Shown: positions 58,037-64,000 of the stretch, piece after piece
How the letters are laid out: every line of letters starts with the position of its first letter
Position numbering within the stretch: the first letter of the stretch is position 1
Assembly (NCBI GenBank): GCA_025716815.1
Contig: JAIXMN010000004.1
Span: 496,001 to 560,000 of the forward strand
Origin: Dichotomocladium elegans
Lineage: Eukaryota > Mucoromycota > Mucoromycetes > Mucorales > Lichtheimiaceae
Length of the DNA stretch: 64,000 bases
Direction of reading: 5' to 3'
The notes under the pieces: generated by a model
Told to the model about the DNA's origin: nothing
Database searches by the model: none
The model's input: only the letters and a program-made list of their open reading frames with translations
Program-made: the position numbers and the translations under genes

Positions 58037-59585
58037 TGTGTGATGTTGGGCAACCCATCCACGGGTTCTAGAAGTAAAAAAAAAAGTGCTGCGCTCGCAG
58101 TTGCCATGAACGGTAATCTAATGCCGTTGCCGGTATCACAAAGCTGTTACACTACCCTGGGATTGTGTGTGTGTGTGGATGGAGAGGGTGAGGGAAGGTG
58201 GGGGAGGGGGGTATTCAGAAGAAATATGGACGTTCGTGGTAGTGATCATTGTACCCACATAAAAGAGTCATCTAGACATGCGGGCAAAAGAAAAGGCTCT
58301 GGAGGGGGGAACATGCCCGCTGTATGGTGATGCGTATGGTACGTCTTTTGATAATCCACTTGAACGACGCACCATTTATTTGAAAAAAAAAATTACATAT
58401 TGCATCTGACTTCAGCATCCCTCGAAATACGTACAAGACGACCGACGCGAGAACTTTTTCTAGGCTATCTGCTGTTTCTCCTTCGGAGAAGGCATATTCA
58501 TATCACACAAACACAGGGTCCCCGCCAGTGGACAAACAAACCAAGATAGCATGCTAGGACGTGGTGGACAAAAAAAAAAAAAACTGGATCCTAGGACAAA
58601 AGTTTACCCGCTCGAATCACTGGACCCTTACTTTTCGGGTAGGTGCTTAGGACCAACATGCTTTTCCCGCGCATGGTTTGGCCCGCATCATCGCGAGCAG
58701 AATATCATTGTAATGTGACCCTATTGCCATCTTTTTTCTTTTCTTATTATTATTCACACCTCCCCCCCTTCCCAAGGTGAGGATTAAGCAATCCCAAAAA
58801 GAAATACGAGGCTGCTCCATCAGCAAACACAGCCTCATACAGAGGAAAGGTTCAAACGGGCTTGCTTGTTTTAAATATGCGTCCCGTTACATGAGAGGTG
58901 GAGGATATGGCTTGCCGACAGACGGAATAGAAAGCAAAGGACTGATTGGATGCCAGAACAATAGAAAAGAATCTCGGTTCTGATTTTGAACGTTTCCATG
59001 CACAATTTTTGATCGGCATGCCATGCTCCATCTTCCTATGCCCAAAAGAGCAGGGTATTGAGCTGTAAAGAAATTTAAGGTTCGAGATAAAGTTGTCCCG
59101 CACAGAAGGAAGATTTTTATTTTCAAAACAGCCACCAAATACCGCTATAATAGAAAGAACAGGGTGGGAGAAAGGGGGGGGGTGGGGAAAGCGCGCCAAT
59201 GTGCCCGATGAACAAATATCGCCGAAAGAGACCAAGTTTGTATCAAGGTCTGGGGGAAAAAGGGAGTTCGCTCCCAAACACACACATATACAGAGAGAGA
59301 GAGAGAGGGAGGGAGGGAGAGAGAGAGAGACGCACGCGCGCATAGTCCCCAAGCAACGTTGTTTGCTGTTCGGTTGTCATGAAAGCCGTAAAGTGACTAG
59401 TGACTTTTCTGACTCAAGAAAAAAAAAATTTGTGAGTGTGATTTTTTATCTTCCTCCTTTTTGGGTTTTTGCTCATTCCAACAATATGTGTACGTTGAAT
59501 CAAAGTATACCATCAGAAAGCAAGACTATAGCAAGCTCACCAATGTGTGTATGCATGTGTAGCCGGCAAGAAGAAAGCACAAAAA
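58037..59585. other. divergent intergenic region, RBR ligase / eIF4B
   Basis: About 1.5 kb. It includes A-runs, a G-rich patch near 59172-59185 and a GA repeat (59291-59331). ORFs at 58852-59352 and 59093-59617 have no domain and depend on repeats. Confidence 0.4.
59291..59331. repeat. (GA)n / GGGA microsatellite
   Basis: Purine-only run of GA and GGGA units about 260 bp upstream of the eIF4B start codon. Confidence 0.85.
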
Positions 59586-61049
59586 ATGTCCCTGTCCGAC
59601 TTTTTAGCAGACGATAGTAAGTGGGTGGAAGTAAAAACAAGCGGGCTGCAGCAATGACATTGACGTGGACTGGATTCACAAAAGACGGCGGGGGATCGTG
59701 GGCTGATGAAATGGCAAGCTTGCCTTCTGCACGTAAGTTGACGAGATTTCTGCTGCATTTGCACTCAGTGCTCATCTCGTTTTTTTTTTTCTGTCGATGT
59801 TATTTGCAGCGGCTGGTATGTAGCCCTAACAAGCCCGGGATGAGTGAAAAGATTATATCACGCTCTCTCTCTCTCTCTCTCTCAGGAGTAGCTAAACGTT
59901 GGCGGTTTTTTCTTGTCTGAATTGCTTTTTTTTAGCCAGAGAAGAACCCGACATGGGACGTGGTGGCGATCGTTTTGGTAAGGATAGAATGGATGGATAC
60001 CTCTGTGTGGAAAGCTGGCCAATGTATGTTTTTAATGGGACGATCTATATATAAAGGCCGGGATTATGACCTTCCCCGTGGCCCCGCTCGTGGTGATCGC
60101 TATGAACGCCCTGCGGACGGTTATGAGCGCAGAGCTCCCCGTTTTGAAAACCGTCGCGAGGAAGTTGAGCTCCCCACCGAGCCTCCATTCAACGCGTATG
60201 TCGGCAACCTTCCTTTTGATATTACGGAGGATGATGTCGCTGATTTCTTTGGTGACTCCAAGGCAAGCGAGATTGACCATCCCCCCCAAAAAAAATAGCT
60301 GCGGTTAATCACCATCTGATGCTTCGTATCCATGTATATAGATCGCCGCCATTCGCCTTATTGCCGACAGAGATGGTCGTCCTAAAGGTTTTGGTTACGT
60401 CGAGTTCGATGATCTCGAGGGGTTGAAGCTTGCCTTGGATAAGTCTGGCCAGGTACAGAAGATAGAGAGGAGAAGAAGGAGTGGTGTCTCACTTTTTGGA
60501 CGTGATAATAGACTCTCAACAACCGCACTGTCCGTGTCAGTGTTGCCGAACCTCGTAAGTTGTGGGATCTGATTTTTTCCTTTATGTTGGCTAATCCACG
60601 TATGTTCTATACAGCCAAGGAGCGTCCTGGCCGCCCTGCCCGTGTTCCCGATCGTACGGACGTGAGCTCATGGCGCCGTGAGACCCCTCTTGAACTTCCT
60701 GAGCGCCGCAGCAGCGGTGGCTTCCGTGGCCGCAGCAGCGACCGCTCGGACACTTCCTGGGGTGGTGGAGCTTTTGCCAGAAGAGACAACCGCTTCGGTA
60801 AGTTTATAATAAGCTTGGACATACATCAGCGACTAAAGAAAAAAAAAAGGCCGTGATGGTCCCTCGGAGCGCCCTCGCCTCAACTTGAAGCCTCGTACTG
60901 TGGATGCGCCCTCGAACGAGTCTGCTCGTGAGGTCAGCAATAAGCCCAACCCCTTCGGTGCTGCGAGACCTGTTGACACCAACACCGCATTGAAGCGCAT
61001 CGAGGAGAAGCTGCATAAGACCACGCTGGGTGACGAGAAGACGGACTGA
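59586..61049 (+). CDS. TIF3: translation initiation factor eIF4B (Tif3-like)
   Basis: Nine exons, 59586-59616, 59685-59732, 59810-59815 (6 nt), 59936-59977, 60057-60262, 60342-60452, 60512-60554, 60615-60797 and 60850-61049, give 289 aa. The N-terminus MSLSDFLADD..GSWADEM is typical of eIF4B. One RRM follows (NAYVGNLPFDITEDDVADFF, then RDGRPKGFGYVEFDD as RNP1), then R/G/S-rich repeats and a C-terminal NPFGAARPVDT with KRIEEKL. It stimulates eIF4A helicase during mRNA scanning. Intron 5 is GC-AG (AAG|GCAAGC) inside the RRM. The 6-nt exon encodes Pro-Ala and is forced by phase. The intron before exon 4 contains a CT repeat. Confidence 0.93.
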
Positions 61050-61365
61050 AATTGTTGCGGACAGGCTCCGTGGAATGCTGTGTGTAGTTTATGTGTGTGC
61101 AGTGCGTGTGCTGCCTCTCTTATCCATCTCTCTTCCATCTTATCTCTTCTGACGAAAAATACACGTGTATACTTCTTCTTTTTTTTTTAGAAATAAGCTT
61201 TAATATTATTATCGCAATGCATGTGCATGTGCGGGCTGGGTGTTTGTGTATGAAAGTAAAGTTGTATGGTACATATGCAAAAGAGAGCAAGAGATGGATG
61301 GCATGGTATGAGCGTAGTAATAAACAGGGCTTAAGGTTGATGTTGAGGAGAGTGGGTGCATGGAT
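61050..61365. other. short convergent intergenic region
   Basis: 316 bp between the eIF4B and mannosyltransferase stop codons. A T-run (61180-61190) followed by AATAAG lies on the plus strand. Nothing else is seen. Confidence 0.45.
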
Positions 61366-62627
<1,262 letters not shown>

Positions 62628-64000
62628 GCCGAAGAAAGAGAGGAAAGAGAAGAAAAACGGGGTGAGGGAAAGCGAGGGAAAAAAGATTCAAAGGGGATCG
62701 ACGGGGCCGAGGTGTTGTTTAAGGCTCGAGACCATCTGCGCAGCCACTATATTTATACATTTGCTCCCCTTGTCCGACGTCGTGCACGTAGATCATTTAG
62801 CGATAGTCCATTTTTCTGACACCGACGATCCCACCCAATGCCTCTCTACGAAAATCCTGCTTACCCGATTGGGAAGTAACATGGTCCAAGTTTCTCCCCC
62901 CCCCTCTCCTTTTATTTTTAGAAGTCGTACCTTCCACTTCTTGGCGTCCGATCTTTTAATAGGTGGGATGTGTTCTTGAAGTCTGTTTCCTACCTGTTGA
63001 AGGGCCCCAAGATCTAGTCGTCGCCATGTTTGGGCTAACAGAAACAGAAAACTTCTTTGTCTGACAATGGAAAACGCTCTTTATATCACCGACACACACA
63101 CGACTTACTTTTATGGCTTGTTTTCATCCCTCACGCCCCGCCCGTCCGCCTTGCTCTTTTTCGGACAATGCAGCACGCACCTACACATATCTAAAGAGAT
63201 GTTATGATTCCTCTCTTGCACACGCACCGTCTGTTATTTTTTTTTTTTTAGAAATTATCAGCTTGGGAATTTTCGCTCCTTTTGGTCTAATGGTATAGCA
63301 TGTTGTTCATCGAATTCGGTTCGTCTGCCAGCGATCTTTTTTTTTTTTTGCTGTGGCTGTCTCTTTTGTTGCGGCTATTGCATCATCAGGAAATTCCGTT
63401 CCGTTGGTGTGGATCTCATAATCCCAACCGCCACCCACCCCCCAATGGACTGAAACACTGATCCACAACCACATCATCAGCCTTCCACACCCCCCCCAAA
63501 ACATAGAAAGAGCCGACGGACCTTCATTTTCTCGAGTTGGGAATAGCCCTCTTGTTTTACCGGGCACCCCCCAAAAAAAAGGTTTTCTTTTTTTTCTAGA
63601 TTCCCCCAAAATGCGGCGTGGAGTGGGCGACGAAAGCGAATCGTTTCACAAGACTGTGTGCAAGTGGATCTCATGCTTTTCAGAAATAAGCTTTGCCCCA
63701 TCGTCATATAAAAATCCTCGCACAAGCAAATCATAGCTTGCAATTCCCGCCATCCGGGAGGGTGGGGAAAGACGATTGAAACCATGAGTTATGTAGCCCC
63801 AAATAAAAGCTCTCCATGTTCACCGCATATCCTCTGTGGGCCGTCATTGGGCGGTGCCCACCCAAAAAAAAAAATGGACATTGGCATCGTAATCGTTGCG
63901 AATGGTTACCCACCGTTATTGGGAAAAACTACCACAATGGCAACCATCACGAAATCAAGGCGGAACATGCGAAAAGGCTGTACGTCGCAAGTGCGTACAC
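62628..64000. other. intergenic, right edge of window
   Basis: About 1.4 kb upstream of the mannosyltransferase with many homopolymer runs (T-runs at 63239-63250 and 63338-63350; C-runs at 62897-62906 and 63489-63497). A TATA-like element lies near 62748. No gene is seen. A tRNA-like A-box at about 63280 lacks a matching tRNA body. Confidence 0.45.

Noticed and set aside
63280..63352. tRNA gene
   Set aside because: The A-box-like start is there, but acceptor, anticodon and T stems do not pair and the B-box is poor; kept only as a low-interest relic.

Overview
The window is nuclear DNA from a fungus, most likely Mucoromycota and probably Mucorales. The genes are dense and split by many short introns of about 45-90 nt. 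They encode fungal proteins: a Sla1-type endocytic adaptor, a WOPR transcription factor, an Mnn9/Anp1 mannosyltransferase and a Ras/Rap pair. An IucA/IucC-type siderophore synthetase of the rhizoferrin kind, a GPI-anchored GH9 protein and the types of transposon seen also fit early-diverging moulds. All exon structures were built by hand from splice signals, reading phase and family conservation. The phases close without conflict in 20 multi-exon host genes and in the transposase.

Layout. 1-8.5 kb: a KEOPS subunit Cgi121 (+), an ACAD10/11-type phosphotransferase-fold protein (-) and a seven-helix membrane protein with a polyglutamine tail (+). 8.5-15.7 kb: WDR70 (-) diverges from the glutamate-cysteine ligase modifier subunit (+), which converges on the siderophore synthetase (-). 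15.7-24.3 kb: three identical GATA-type sites upstream of the synthetase, then 14-3-3 (-), a WOPR regulator (-) and an Sfp1-like zinc-finger protein (+), the last two separated by 2.7 kb of divergent upstream DNA. 25-34 kb: PAS-domain protein, mitochondrial RRM protein and proteasome subunit Rpn9 in tandem on the minus strand, a decayed Tc1/mariner element, then transaldolase (-). 34-40.5 kb: acyl-CoA thioesterase (+), Ras (+), Rap/Rsr1 (-). 40.5-48.5 kb: transposon territory, with a LINE relic and a 5,370-bp CAC-ended DNA transposon that looks intact. 48.9-64 kb: Sla1 (+), a second Tc1 relic, a GH9 protein (+), an RBR ubiquitin ligase (-), eIF4B (+) and an Mnn9-family mannosyltransferase (-).

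The genes do not form one pathway. Two themes recur: polarity, trafficking and wall (Ras, Rap, Sla1, GH9, Mnn9), and housekeeping (proteasome, KEOPS, eIF4B, 14-3-3, transaldolase). The best candidates for follow-up are the intact-looking transposon with 37-bp perfect inverted ends, the three-site GATA cluster before the siderophore gene, the GH9 protein that lacks both catalytic aspartates, and a remarkable set of micro-exons (3, 4, 6, 9, 12, 15 and 19 nt) and GC-AG introns.
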